Shown here one piece after another: positions 35,880 to 47,802 of a stretch of DNA of 64,000 nucleotides (positions are counted from its first letter, which is position 1; every line of letters starts with the position of its first letter). Location of the stretch: the NCBI GenBank assembly GCA_026874595.1, contig CM049311.1, forward strand, positions 44,397,676-44,461,675, written 5' to 3'. A program made the position numbers and the translations under genes. The notes below the pieces were generated by a model. The model was not told the origin of the DNA and did not search any database. It was given only the letters and a program-made list of their open reading frames with translations. Source of the DNA: Sipunculus nudus (lineage: Eukaryota > Annelida > Sipuncula > Golfingiida > Sipunculidae).

Positions 35880-36920
35880 TTAGGTAGAATTAGTTCACAT
35901 GTATGTATTTTACCAGCTTCCTCTTACCGCAGAGCAAGTTAAGAGGGCAACAAGATATGATCTTTTGCTTAGTAGAGTTTATACAACTACAATGGATGGC
36001 TGGACCGGTAGACATAGTACGGATAAAAATTTGGCACCATTTTATCGCCGCCGCATGGAAATCACAATAAATCATGGATGTCTCTTATGGAGCATGAGAA
36101 TTATTGCATGTTCCAGTTAAATTACAGGCCCATGTGTTTAATGAATTGCATCAGGGACATTCAGTGCCCGAGGGACGTACAGGCTAATGGTGTAAAACGT
36201 ACTCACTCCACCGTATTACGCAGCTACAAATGGTTTAGCCGAGAGAATGGTACAGTCATTTAAAGAGGCTATGAAATGTGCTAGTCAGGATGCACAGGCA
36301 TTCAGGAAATGATTCACAAGTTCCTTTGCGCTATTGTATAACTACACATAGTGTAACTGGAGATACGCCAACTAAGTTACTTGTAGGTAGGAATTTACGT
36401 TTCAAATTGGATCTATTAAGACCAGATACCGATGACTGAACTCCAGTCTCACCAAACTGCTCAGGTGTTAACTGAGAAACCGGCAAAACATTTTGTTGTG
36501 GGTCAATTTGGTTGAGAATTTTCGTCCGTGGTAATAAATGGGTCCCTGGAAGGATTGAGTTGTGCAGTTGATCTGGACATTATAAAGTGAGAACTCTCGG
36601 TTGTCAGTTATGCAGAAGGCATGTTAATCATTTGAGAGAAAACCCAATCTGAGGATGACTCTGAGAGTCATAAAATTGATGAGTACTGATTCCAATGATG
36701 TAAACACGGGCGTAAACGGTGTTGTAAATCTGAGAATAACTTTGATGAAGTTATAGTTCTTCTGACAGTGAGAGTTTGTTTTCAGTAGGATTAGCTGATA
36801 CTTTTATGGATGATCAGGATTGTCAGTCTGTTATTGCACAGCCAGGAACAGAGACTGAAACAGGGAATATTGCTGTTCAGGAAATTAGGAGGTCAAGTAG
36901 ATCAAAGAAATCTCCTTGAC
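35880..36920 (+). pseudogene. Gypsy A integrase, core deleted
   Basis: The N-terminal part (EQVKRATRYDLLLSRV) and a short zinc-domain remnant lead at about 36180 straight into the end of the catalytic core (NGLAERMVQSFKEAMKC near 36228), so the segment holding the first two acidic residues of the DDE triad is absent and only the Glu in GLAER remains. The C-terminal part (TGDTPTKLLVGRNLRFKLD) and an acidic tail ending IRRSSRSKKSP are recognisable. No integration activity is possible. Confidence 0.75.
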
Positions 36921-36984
36921 TGTTTATAGTGGAGCCATAGAAGTGGTGAACATTATTTCTGTATAATATGTTTTCTGAATGTAC

Positions 36985-38830
36985 AGTTTAATTGACACTT
37001 GTATTAGATATCATATCCAGGGTTGCGTCACAGTCATTCATGTTGTTAAAATCAAGTGAGAAACTACAAGAGGGATTGGAAAGCGTCATGGAAGTCATTA
37101 AAGTCTCTTGGCTATTCCAAAATAAATACGCTGGGAAAATTAGTTTAAACCTAAATGGAGAAATGTGTTCATATGATGGCTAATTGCTAATATGTTTAAT
37201 GAATATTTCTCTACAGTAGCTACAAAACCTGTTGACTCATTACTTAAATCTCAAGGATTATTTTGGAAAGAAACTTTGAAAGAATTATATGATAGAAAAG
37301 GCATAAATAAGAATGATTTCAAATTCAAAACAGTCTCCGAAGAATATATCTACTAAAAGCTTAGTAATCTGAACAATAGTAAAAGTACTGGCCTGACAAC
37401 TTAACTTTAAAATTCATAAAAGCTTCAGTGATCAGAGTACCCATCACCCATATCATAAACTTACCAATTGAACGGGTGAGTTTAAAACGACTAAGGTCAT
37501 GCCACTGCACGAAAAGAACAGCAGATTAGACAGAGAGAATTACAGATCAGTATCAAGTCTTTGTATTACATCAAAAGTGTTAGAAACAAACGATTTATGA
37601 GCAATTGGCAGAGTACTTAAATTTTAATGATAGTATTTATTAATACCAGTCATGCTTCAGACCCTTACTTTAAACAGATAAATGTTTAACCAACCTGGCA
37701 GATTATATAAAAACTAACATGGACAAAGGAGATTATACTGGAATGGTTTTATTAGACTTGCAAAAGGCATTTGACACAGTTAATCATGAAATTCTATGTA
37801 ATAAGCTGTCTGCAATTGGATTAGGTGAACAAGCAGTAAATTGGTTCTCCTCCTATTTATCAAATTGGAAACAAATAGTAAACATAAGTTTTACTTCATC
37901 AGCTGAGAGTGTAATTACATGTGGTGTTCCACAAGATTCTATTCCTGGTCCTCTACTCTTTTTATTAAATGTGAATGGTATGGAAATGGCTGTAAACTGT
38001 AAACATTTGTTATATGCTGATGATTCTGCTCTGTTAGTCTCGGGTAAAAATGTATTTGCCATTGAACATAAACCAGGTCAGGAACAAGAATCGGTTCATA
38101 ATTGGCTTATAGACAATAAATTATTTCTCCACCTTGGAAAAGCAGAATCAATGGCTATAAGACGAAAGCAGGACACAGAATAAATATGAAATGTAAAGGT
38201 AATATTATAAAGAATAAATCAAAAGTTAAATATATAGGGCAAGTAAATGCACTATCAGTAGAATATACTGCGAATGGGATCATTTCTAAATGTTATAACA
38301 TACTAATATTTATATATCGATATGCAGATGTGCTTAATCCAAAGTCTAGAGAAACATGCTCAGCCTGGATTTAGTGCCATTTTGATTAGGCGTGTTGTAA
38401 CTGGTTTGATTCATGGTTAGATTCATACTGAACCTTGACAACTGGTCTCATGTAAATTTTTGAAGAGGTCTATAAAGTAAGATTGTTAAATGTGGAAAGC
38501 AGAGTGTCTCAGCTCAAGATAAATCATATGTATAATATTGTAATCAATAAAGCTCCGAAGATATCTTCTAGAACAGTTTAATGAGTATAAGTTAGTACAT
38601 AGTCATTTCATTGGAAACAGTCGTTATTCTATCCCCATATCTAGAATTAGAAAAGCAGTCATTTGTATACTCAGGAATCAAATTATGGAACAACCTACCA
38701 TCTTATTTATAATCCAGTAATTCCAAATATGTATTCCAGAAAAGAGTAAAGGTACATCTGTTACAAAAGATGAGAGACACAGAAAGCAGTCATTTTATTT
38801 ACTTTTAATATCCTCATTTACAGTTGTATG
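36985..38830 (+). mobile_element. CR1/L2-like LINE, 5'-truncated
   Basis: It begins abruptly with a segment that aligns to the linker between endonuclease and RT (KYAGKISLNLNGE, then NMFNEYFSTVA). The reverse transcriptase is cleanest at 37719-38183, with LLDLQKAFDTVNHEIL, CGVPQDSIPGPLLFL and the catalytic YADD at 38013-38024. Further downstream, pieces such as MKDTESSHFIYF mark the C terminus. The endonuclease domain is absent, as usual for 5'-truncated LINEs. Several stops and frameshifts occur. It sits where gypsy A would have its 3' end. Confidence 0.8.
37719..38183 (+). pseudogene. LINE reverse transcriptase fragment (CR1/L2-like)
   Basis: This 154-residue open stretch covers RT motifs A to D: DLQKAFDTVNHEI (motif A Asp), GVPQDSIPGPLLF (motif B, with Gly changed to Asp in the usual PQGS), YADD (motif C) and the region after it. 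The ATG is internal, since homology extends upstream in other frames. RT of this class primes on nicked target DNA. Confidence 0.8.
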
Positions 38831-39083
38831 TAAACTCATGTAGCTATGGCATCTTGTTTATGCCATTAGTAAGTTTGTTATTACTATTAATGTGTATAAG
38901 GATTTATTTCAGCCTTTGCATTTACTTTAAAGAGATATTTACTACCGAAGGTGCCTTTGCCTAGTCACACAGTAAAAAAGCGGTAGGCCATTGCGGATAT
39001 CTGTGATAGGCCACAATTGCCACTCAGGCTTCTAGTATATTTCTTTTAGATATTTTTATCATACATGTAGACGCCATATAAAA
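38831..39083. other. LINE 3' region and spacer
   Basis: AT-rich sequence between the last recognisable LINE codons and the likely left end of the hAT element. The phrase TACTACCGAAGGTGCC (38941) could be the LINE tail. No gene is seen. Confidence 0.35.
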
Positions 39084-39438
39084 CAGGATTCGTACGTCCT
39101 TAAAAAGTCATGATTTTTGAGATTTTGAAAAATCAGTACTTACAAAGTCATGATTTTTTAGGAAAACTGAAAAGTCATGATATTTTATTTTTTTCCGTCA
39201 AAAATATAGCTCTCTTATATGTTCTTTTTTGTCGGTAAGTCGTAGTCACTGATTAAAAGAAACATGGAAACACCGTTTGGTTCCAAATCGCCCCCCCCCC
39301 CCCCAGCACCTGACCCCTCCGTGGTTCGCGGTTCTTTTTTACAATGGTCAACTCATTCCGCAGGCGAGTGGCGTGTTCCTGGTTCTTATTAAGAAAACAA
39401 AGTTTCATGCAAGGGAAAGACTTTTCATTTTTGTAAAG

Positions 39439-39618
39439 ATGTCCGGACCTTGTCGTTTTTATCCTGCATGGGTTAAAATCAAAGAATTTCAAGAATGGTT
39501 GGAGGCCATACCAGAGAAAACGACCCAAGCCAAGTGCCGCGTCTGTCGACGACCATTCTCGATTGCCAATGGCGGGATTGCCCAAGTCCGAGCTCATTCC
39601 AAGGGAGAAAAACCTTAA
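39439..39618 (+). pseudogene. hAT transposase exon 1, BED-type zinc finger
   Basis: From the ATG the frame reads MSGPCRFYPAWVKIKEFQEW, followed by AKCRVCRRPFSIANGGIAQV and RAHSKGEKP before a TAA. The C-x2-C pair, the S/N-x-GG phrase and the first His are those of the BED finger that binds DNA in hAT transposases. The final His of the C2H2 set is missing where the TAA falls. A longer open frame upstream runs through a C homopolymer and is not part of the gene. The exon is about 7.5 kb from the next one. Confidence 0.7.
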
Positions 39619-40179
39619 GAAAGGTTGGTACCAGTAAATAGATTTTCGTTACATTTGCCATAAAAGATAAATTAATTTTGGCTTATGATTTAAGAAATTA
39701 CACCACAGAAAACGATCGATGGTGTTCTTCAGTGATTTAAACAAAAAAGTTATGATTTATATTTGACAGTTAACTATAGGCTGGTGTTGTGTTGGGTTGA
39801 TCTGGGGCTTAATTTTCTTTTTAACTTTAAGAAAGTCGTCAGAACATATATTTAAAAGGTATAGGTAATCATAATGATATGTAATTACCATATTTTTAAG
39901 CTGATAAAGATATTTGGCCTATAATATTCTGCAACTTGGTGCAGTTAGGAATTATGTAAGGTTCGAATATCTGCAGTGTGTTCCATACGTTAGAATTGTG
40001 ACAATATCAGGCATTACAGAGTAATTCGATTTATGTACTTGCATTCATTTAAAGTCAGATCTAGCATTGAATGTGTTGCGTGAAAGATTGATGTCGATAC
40101 GTTTGGAGAATTGCGCAAATTGCATGCTCTGTTGGCACGAAAACCTCGTGGCCAAGGGTGCCAAGCTGACAGTATTAAA
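39619..40179. other. hAT first intron, left part
   Basis: No exon or element was recognised between the BED exon and the pearl-like repeat. Confidence 0.4.
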
Positions 40180-40969
40180 CAAGTGACCCATGGGTCACTA
40201 TGCTCAGCTGAAGTTGACCTTGAAGGTAAAAATCTAAAATAATAATTCAGGAGGCTCTAAATCAGGTTTTTGTCTTATAGGTCACAAGATGTAGGTCCCC
40301 ATGACCTAATTTCAGGTTTGCAAGGAGATTTGCCCAGGATCTCCCTAAAGGTAAAGTTGGAGGATTCTAGGCCTTATCTATTCAATTTGTGCCCCATCTA
40401 ACTGTCTGATGCTAAAAAACCTTGTTTTCGGTCCGAAGGTAATAAAATATAGGTCACCATGACCTAATTCCAGGTTTCCAAGGAGATTTGCCAAGAAACT
40501 CCCAGGATATTGTGTTAGAAGATTCTAGGCCTCACAGATATGTCCCCATCTGCCAATCAGTATGCTCATATGACATCTTTTCCCTATAAGTCGCAGAATA
40601 TAAGTCACAGTGACCTAGTTTCAGGTTTCCAAGGACATTTGCCTAGGATTTCCTAAAATGTCAGGTTAGAGGTTTCTAGGCCTAATGGATACTATTTGTA
40701 CCCCGTCTGACTGTCTGGGTACTCGAAATCATGTTTTCGGCCCGTAGGTCATAAAATATAGGACATCATGACCTAATTTCGGGTTTCCAAGGAGATTTGC
40801 CTAGGACCTCCCTGGATGTACAGTTAAAAGTTTCTAGGTCTAACGGTTAGGATTTGTGCCCTGTTAAGTGACGGACGGCCGGACAGCCGGACGGCCAGAT
40901 AACCGGACGAACGCCGGACAAAGGGTAATCGCTATAGCTCAGATGACTTACAGTCAGCTGAGCTAAAAA
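40180..40969 (+). mobile_element. Pearl-like short element, copy 1
   Basis: It starts CAAGTGACCCATGGGTCA (containing a perfect 14-base palindrome, TGACCCATGGGTCA). It has about four imperfect tandem units of roughly 165 bases, each with GACCTAATTTCAGGTTT, AAGGAGATTTGCC and TTCTAGGCC phrases, then a CCGGACGG-rich stretch (40867-40918), then ATCGCTATAG and a hairpin AGCTCAGATGAC...GTCAGCTGAGCT followed by AAAAA. Copies 2 and 3 share both ends. Architecture fits pearl/Helitron-like non-autonomous elements, and no protein is encoded. Confidence 0.7.
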
Positions 40970-41804
40970 TCCGTTTGCGCTGTGTTTCACTCCCACTGAA
41001 TGTGATATTTCTTAATTAATTACGATTTTCCATATATAATTCTGTTAATATTATATAAAATTGATAGTAATGAGCTTGACAGTGTATAGTTGCTGCAAGT
41101 CCGGCCAAGGAAGCCCATACCAGTCGGCCATATAGCCCCATACGTATTACTGCGCGGGAAATAGTGCCGCCATGGCGGGACAAGTCGATTAAATAATTTA
41201 CGATGCATAGGGTAGGCCTATATACCGCGATTTCATATCCTTGAGACCTGGTTTAGACACCAGAATCTAATGATATATCTTATCATTTTATCATCTAATC
41301 AACATTAAACAAAATTCAAAAGACCGTGATACAAACGTCGGTGAGGCACAATTATTTTTGTTGTCAGATGTTCATTCACATGACAGCCGTTTGTTGAATG
41401 TAGGATTACGCGGGTTACCCCGTGTTAATAATTAGGTTACATCACGTTCTTCAGGCCTGTAACATTAAAAATATATTTGAATTTAATATATATTTGTTCT
41501 TATATACAGAAATCTTGGTTCCATTTTTTCGATCGAATAGGAATTATAAAGGAAATAGTTCGTTCTTCCCGATATCTTCTGTTATCGCCCAATTTCTTGA
41601 TCTCGCTTCCAAGACACTTGATGTTGCTCCAATTCTAAATATATCGATTACACCTGTTAAATCTTGCATTTCAAGGCAAGTGTACTTTAACGTTTTTTCA
41701 ATCGTTTATCAACGATTTTATGGGTGTTTAAGAACATTCCTGAATTAAGCTTTTAATAGATGCAGTACCTGACGTCAGTGAATACCGTGTGGTGAATAAA
41801 TATC
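40970..41804. other. hAT first intron, middle part
   Basis: No exon was recognised. The open frame around 41422-41748 has no family match and no splice context that I trust. Confidence 0.35.
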
Positions 41805-41818
41805 ATGTTAGGCCAAGG
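41805..41818. repeat. Target-site duplication of the Tx1/L1 insertion, left
   Basis: ATGTTAGGCCAAGG is repeated exactly at 46996-47009, directly after the poly-A tail of the LINE. A 14-base exact duplication is typical of target-primed reverse transcription. Confidence 0.9.
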
Positions 41819-42143
41819 CTAGATGTCACTTTATTCGTGACAGCTGTGTGTGAAAAGCTCTGAGAAAATAAGCCAAATTCTAAGGGAAAAGCATGGGACA
41901 GGACTGAAATTTGGCACACTTATAGGAAGGTAGGAGAGTTAATAACCTGATACCAATTGGCAAATAATAAGCCCCAAACACGCTAATTTTATCGCATAAA
42001 ATTTTGTGTTTACATTGACATTAGCTGTATCAAAGGTGCCTCGGTGGCCCAGATCTCTGGAGGGCACGCTTGAATAACTTTCAACTTGTTCACTGTTCAG
42101 GTATTCAGGTGTACGGTGTGTGTGACTGGACTTTGTGTACAAA

Positions 42144-42934
42144 ATGAATCAGGGGAGCAGTCGTAAAGCGGTGGCGATAAAAATAAAAGGAAATTAAGTG
42201 ATAGTTCCCGTATGGAAGGCCACCAACAAAAAACGGAGTAATTTATCAAAAAGTCCCAAGGTTAATGAGGAGGATGTTCTGCTGTCACAAATAAAAGCTG
42301 ACGGGGCATCCTCATCCCTCATCATTGATAACGCACAAGTGTTTGCGTCATATCTGGAGGCGGCGCTAGCAACTGAAACTGTGCAACATAAATTAAAAGA
42401 CTTCTTTAGTAATGTTTTAGAAGAAAGATGGGAGAATACCAGACGCGTATCGAGGAGCTAGAAAAAAAGGAAGAATCTATGACTGAGACAATAGCACAGT
42501 TCAAAGGTGACCTAGACGAACAAGCACAGTACACAAGAAGAAATTCTTTAAGAATTTCAAATGACATTATAGAAGAAACCAAGAAAAACTTATTAGAGAA
42601 AGTAATTGATATCGCAGTCAGTATGTTGGGGGTTAAGTTGACAGAAGAAGATATAGACAGAGTACACAGGGTTGGGAAGGATCGCTTCCCGGGTTCAACA
42701 CGCCCAATGTTGGTGAAATTCGCTCGATACAAGGTTCTTGACAAAGTGTATCGTACAAGAACAAAGTTACGGAAGGCCTGTCCAGAGGGAAAACACATCT
42801 TTATTAATGAGGATTTAACATCCACTCGTGCATGCAGCTGTTGCTTCCAAAGCGCGAAAGTTGAAGAAAGAGAAAATGGACACTTGGGTATGGGATTGGA
42901 AAAATCTTTTTTAAGAAAACTGAAGATGAAGTAA
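42144..42934 (+). pseudogene. Tx1/L1 ORF1 protein
   Basis: From ATG 42144 a basic N terminus (MNQGSSRK) is soon frameshifted. A middle frame (about 42198-42461) leads into a coiled coil (YQTRIEELEKKEESMTETI) and an RNA-binding part with QYTRRNSLRI, EEDIDRVHRVGKDRFPG and KFARYKVLDKVYRTR, ending IFINEDLTSTRA. This is the L1-type ORF1p layout (coiled-coil trimer plus RRM-like nucleic-acid binding). The frame after about 42850 looks altered. At least two frameshifts are present. Confidence 0.8.
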
Positions 42935-43199
42935 TCTCTCTTGTTACTGATCGGGATATTACAAAATTACGAATGGAACTAGTGGGGTAAAACGGATTGG
43001 TGATTTTATGAACACTATAATGAGTACCATGCCAGTACTTGTAAGATGTAAGTTATTCTTCTGATCATTCTGATATTGAAATATTTTACAGGGTATGCTG
43101 TCATAACATTATTTTTCTTCAGCTCCGAGCCATTCACGGACGTCAACGATTTTGAGGACAGCGGATTTTTTTTGTAATATTTGTAATGTATTGTTCATA

Positions 43200-46100
43200 T
43201 AGGTCGTTCGCATTAAGTGTTTATACCTTGAATGTCAGGGGCTTAAGGGATAATTGAAAACGGATACAAATATATCAGCACATTAGAGCAACAAAATGTG
43301 ACCTGGCTTTGTTACAAGAAACGCATAGTACCGAAAATGATGATGAAAGATGGACCCAGGAATGGGGAGGACACGCAGTATTTACCCATGGATCCGTACA
43401 TAGTTCCGGGGTAGCCATACTGTGTAACAAAAATTCAGAAATACGCATACATAATTACCAAATAGCAAAATCTGGAAGAAAATATTATAGATTGTGAGAA
43501 AGATAATAAACCATAGTAAAATGTTTATGGACCAAATAACTATCGCAATCAAATTGAATTTTTTAAAGAAATCGCCAGTTTAATAGTAGAATACCCTTAT
43601 AACCAACAAAATATTTTTATCGGTTGAGATTTCAAAGTATATTGGGATCATAAAATGGATAAGGTAGGAGGCACCAGTGGTGAGAGGGTGTCACATGCAG
43701 AGTTAAAAAATATTAGAGATAAATTTGACCTAATCGATATTTGGAGGGAAAAATATCCATCGAAACGGCAGTATACATGTAGGCATGTTAACCCGTTGAT
43801 TATGTGTAGACTAGATTATTTTCTTATTTCTAGACCCCTGGAAGACTACACAAAATATGTAGGAATTAAAGAAACTATAAAAACAGACCATAAAGCAGTT
43901 TTAATGCATATTGAAGGAAATAAAGGTAAAAGCCGCGGGCCTGGATTTTGGAAATGTAATAATAGTTTAATGCAAGATGATCAGTATGTTGATTTTAAAG
44001 AAAATGTTATTATCCAATGTAAGGAGGAAACAAATGAAATATCAGGTTCAAGAAAACAATGGGATTTTATGAAATATGAAATTCGTAAAATAAGCATACA
44101 ATTTCTAAGTGCAGGGCCAAAAAAAGAAGAAAAGACGTAGAAATATGCAAGATTAAATACGAATAATTAGACCGCAAAATTTGTAATGGTGATAGTATGG
44201 ACCAAGTTTTATGCGAATACCAAAAATATAAACTAAAATGGGAAACTATTTCTGAATTAAAGGCGAAAGGGGCAATGATACGGTGTATAGAAGATTGGTA
44301 GGAGCATGGGGAAAAGAACAACTCACATTTTCTAAATTTAGAGAAAAGTAGGCAAGCAAAAACAAATATAGAAACGATAAATGAAGGAATGTATAATGAA
44401 TTTTTTAGAGATGTCAAATTAGAGGGTTTTAATATGGAAGATAATGAAGTTTTAGAAAGTCCTTTGACGGTAGATGAAATAAAAAAGCTCTTGCTACAAT
44501 AAAACAGAACAAAGGTCCTGGTTCTGATGGTCTTAGAAAAGAATTTTATGAAAAAGTTTGGGAAAATATTAAAGACGTGTTGCTTGAAAGTTTCCAGACT
44601 GCTTCTGAAGAATGAGAATTAAGCGTTTCCCAGAGGACAGGAGTGATTACATTAATACCAAAAAATGATAAGGATCTTGCCTATCTGAAAAACTGGCGTC
44701 CTATAACATTATTAAATGTTGACTACAAATTATTAGCAAAATGTATGGCGATCAGATGTGAGAAAATAATGCCAAAATTAATCAACCTAGACCAAATGGG
44801 ATTTATACAAAGACGTTTTATAGGTGAAAACCTTAGACTCATTAGTGATCTTATACAAATACTGACGAAAACGTTTACCTGGTGCGCTAATATGTATAGG
44901 TTTCGAAAAAGCTTATGATAAATTGAATGGAACTTCATGCAACATGCTTTACGTGTATATACATTTGGCCCTTAATTTCGTCAATTGATAAAATTATGTT
45001 ACACTAACATTTCAAGCATAGTATTGAATAATGGGTACACTTGTGGTTGGTTCCGGGTGTCACGTGGTGTCCGTGAAGGATGCCCTCTTTCCTGTGTGTT
45101 ATTTAATGTGTGTGTGGAAAACTTGGCATACAAAATAAGAAATAACACAGAAATTAAAGGTATGTGTGTTGGAGATAACGAATTTAAATTAACTCAGTTT
45201 GCAGACGACATGACTATATTTTCATCAAGGAAACTGTCATTAAAACCTATGGTTAATGTACTAGATATATTCTGTAGATATCCTGGTTTGTGTATTAAGT
45301 GAAAAGACGTTAGGAATGTGACTGGGACTTTTCAAGGACAGAACTGATAAACCTGGGGGGAGGGGGATCAAATGGACTGATGTACCTGTTGGATGTCTCG
45401 GTATTTATATTTCAAACGATAAGAATGCATGTGATGTATATAACTTTGATAATAAAGTTATGAGACTCAAGCGGGTACTGAAAATGTGGAGAGCTAGAGA
45501 TATTTCTTTGTTAGGAAAAGTTATACATGTAATTACCAAATGAATGGGGTTACAGTCCCTTGTATATGCAATGTCTATGGTGTCTGCCCAATTCATACAT
45601 GTTTAATTGATTTCTTCTGGTCTAACAAGCCAAGTAAGGTTAAATTGACAACCTTAATTGCGGATTATCATGAAGGAGGACTTAGAGCACCTGATATAAG
45701 AACGATGTCTAAAGCCCTTAGGTTAGCATGGCTTGCCAGATTTTTTGATGATCAATATAAACAATGGAAGGTTATACCTGAAATGTATTTTTCTCAATAT
45801 GGTGGCCTATCTTTAATTTTACAATGTAATAATGATATCAAGTATTTTCCGAATCTACCTATATTTTATATGGAAGCACTGGAATACTGGTTAGACATTA
45901 GAGAACAGGAGAACGTAGGACTGAAAGAAACTATTTGGAATAACAAGTTTATACTAGTTGGCAATAAGCCAGTGTATTATGAGGAATTCCTTAATAGAGG
46001 AATTGTCCGTGTATTAAACATATTAGATAATGATGGACATGTAATGACTTATGACCAGTTTCACAAAAAAATCGGGTTATCTTGTTGGTTAAATATTACG

Positions 46101-46823
46101 GTCTGGTGAAAGCGATCCCGAAATCATGGTTGAAAAAAAATATAACAATAACTCTGAACAGTATGAAAAAATCGATAAGGATTGTGTTACCATAAAAGAT
46201 GCACACGGAAACTACTTTGACATTAAGAATCTGAAATGTAGAATTTATAATGACAAAATCACAGCTAGGACTAAAGAACCTCCAAGTAGCATAAATAAGT
46301 GGAGAGAAATACATGACATAAGTGCAAAAGTAGTTATGATTGGATTTAAACGTTCTCGTCAAATATTACAAGCACAAGTTGTTATACTTTCATTTCAGAT
46401 TATTACACAGAACTTTGCCCCCTAATGATATCTTGTTTAAATATGATCTGAATGAAGATGATAAATGTGAATATTGTAGCAGTGTGGATAGTTTAGAACA
46501 TACATTTAATGAATGTCAAACAGTAAAGAGTTTTATGGAATGAAATGTTTTGTATTTTAAAAAAGGCATTCCCCGACATGGAAAACCTAACGAGAACTTG
46601 TGATATATTACTAAGTAAAACAGGAATTATTGGGGCAGGAGATTTCATACTGATAATCATTCATTACATATGGAGCTGTAAAATGAAACAAAAGGAAGTA
46701 CGGACTTTAGAATGTAAAGAATGTATGAAAGCTACTATAGAAATGGAAAGATATATTAGTGAAAGGGCTGGAAATAGAACCTTATTGGATATGAAATGGA
46801 AAGAAATTAATAAGCTGATTTAG
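43200..46823 (+). pseudogene. Tx1/L1 ORF2: endonuclease and reverse transcriptase
   Basis: The AP-type endonuclease begins near 43205 (SVYTLNVRGLRDN, then LALLQETHS with the catalytic Glu) and ends with KTDHKAV near 43884 (the terminal Asp-His). RT motifs follow: ITLIPKNDKDLAYLKNWRPI, RGVREGCPLSCVLFN and FADD at 45198-45209. The C-terminal part is long and well conserved (LIDFFWSNKPSKVKLTTLIA at about 45604), ending with a CCHC knuckle (CEYCSSVDSLEHTFNEC near 46468) and a last frame closing at 46823. ORF2 nicks target DNA and primes cDNA. About ten frame breaks make it inactive. Confidence 0.85.
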
Positions 46824-46995
46824 AATAGTAGTGCCTGATCCCCATCCCCTTTATATGTTTTATGTCACGTGTTTGTAATTATGTCATGTGCTTGTATTTT
46901 GTTGGTATTGTTACATACGTTGTTGTTGTATATTTCAAGCGAATAAAAAAATAGATAAAATAATAATAAAAAAAAAATATTCCCATAAAAAAAAA

Positions 46996-47009
46996 ATGTT
47001 AGGCCAAGG
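46996..47009. repeat. Target-site duplication of the Tx1/L1 insertion, right
   Basis: Exact copy of 41805-41818, immediately after the A-rich tail. Confidence 0.9.
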
Positions 47010-47131
47010 ATATATACTATACGTTAGGACATGATTAGTATTTCCGTCATCTATTTTATAGTTACGTTTAAATAATTATTCAAAGCTTTAAAAGCTGATT
47101 ATAGTGTTTCTAATCTTTATAAGCTATTGAG

Positions 47132-47217
47132 TTCAAATTGGCTGCCAAAGATTCGGCACAGACCAGCCTGTGGACATTCTACAAGCAGAAAGAAACACAC
47201 GGGCCTACTGCTTCCAG
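47132..47217 (+). pseudogene. hAT transposase exon 2
   Basis: After GAG at 47131 the frame reads FKLAAKDSAQTSLWTFYKQK and ends TASR at a donor (CCAG|GTACTT). It joins exon 3 in phase (AG plus A). This is the linker between BED finger and the catalytic part. Confidence 0.6.
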
Positions 47218-47802
47218 GTACTTACTGCTAATCAGTTTACTGGGTGATCATATAAGATATATTATAAAGTATTAAATATTTAAAAATTGTTTAATTCTCT
47301 TTTTAATTATTGCTTATCTTTCCTTTACAGGTAGGATTTATATGTAAATTTAGATGTTTTATTAGTTACTAGTTCTAATATTTCATATTTTCATGAACAG
47401 TTTTGGCATTCAATTATTCCTTTAGATTTAGCAATCATACTTTTAGTCAAAACTTAACAATGATATGAGTGTATATGATAAAAATAATGATAACAATCAT
47501 AAAGATTACATTTGAAATGTATTGTGAATTAATATCACTGCCTCAGGAAACAATATACCGTAACTATGTGCAAGATCTGTCCTGTACAGATCAGCCAAGA
47601 AACTGTTCTAATTAGTTTGACCTTTATTATTAAAACTTCCAGTGTTTAACATGGTTCATATCTGATATCTTCTTGGTTATACTCACATGCATACGCATTT
47701 ATACATAAATTTTGTTCTACTGTCAGTGTTAATTGTTTGTTTGGTTCTTCATTTGAAATGATTATGTGCTATTGGCTTAATTAAAATGTGGTATGTTTGC
47801 AG
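47218..47802. other. hAT second intron
   Basis: Between donor GTACTT (47218) and acceptor TGTTTGCAG (ending 47802). AT-rich, with no element recognised. Confidence 0.5.

Larger units (their letters stand above)
28399..36950 (+). mobile_element. Ty3/gypsy retrotransposon A, decayed, 3' LTR lost
   Basis: The order is LTR, gag, two zinc knuckles, protease, reverse transcriptase, RNase H, integrase, as in Ty3/gypsy elements. A 4.6-kb DNA transposon splits the protease region (about 29631-34235). Stops and frameshifts occur throughout, the protease Asp is gone and the integrase core is mostly deleted. I find no 3' LTR: a CR1-like LINE follows directly. The right limit is set at the end of the recognisable integrase tail and is approximate. 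The 5' part (28399-28722) belongs to the duplicated segment. Confidence 0.8.
41819..46995 (+). mobile_element. Full-length Tx1/L1-clade LINE, decayed
   Basis: It has a 5' leader (41819-42143), ORF1 (42144-42934), ORF2 (about 43200-46823), a short 3' UTR and an A-rich tail (46945-46995), bounded by a 14-base exact target-site duplication. The order AP endonuclease, RT, C-terminal CCHC knuckle is that of the L1/Tx1 group. Stops and single-base frameshifts occur in both ORFs. It lies in the same orientation as the hAT gene, inside its first intron, so it inserted after the hAT element. Confidence 0.9.

Noticed and set aside
39277-39438. Open upstream extension of the BED exon (PPPPPQHLTPP...)
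   Set aside because: The run comes from a C homopolymer and lies before the ATG at 39439 where BED homology begins. Length of the homopolymer is unreliable.
44067-44417. Hydrophobic minus-strand frame inside the LINE
   Set aside because: Shadow of ORF2 on the opposite strand. The plus strand carries the conserved L1 segments.
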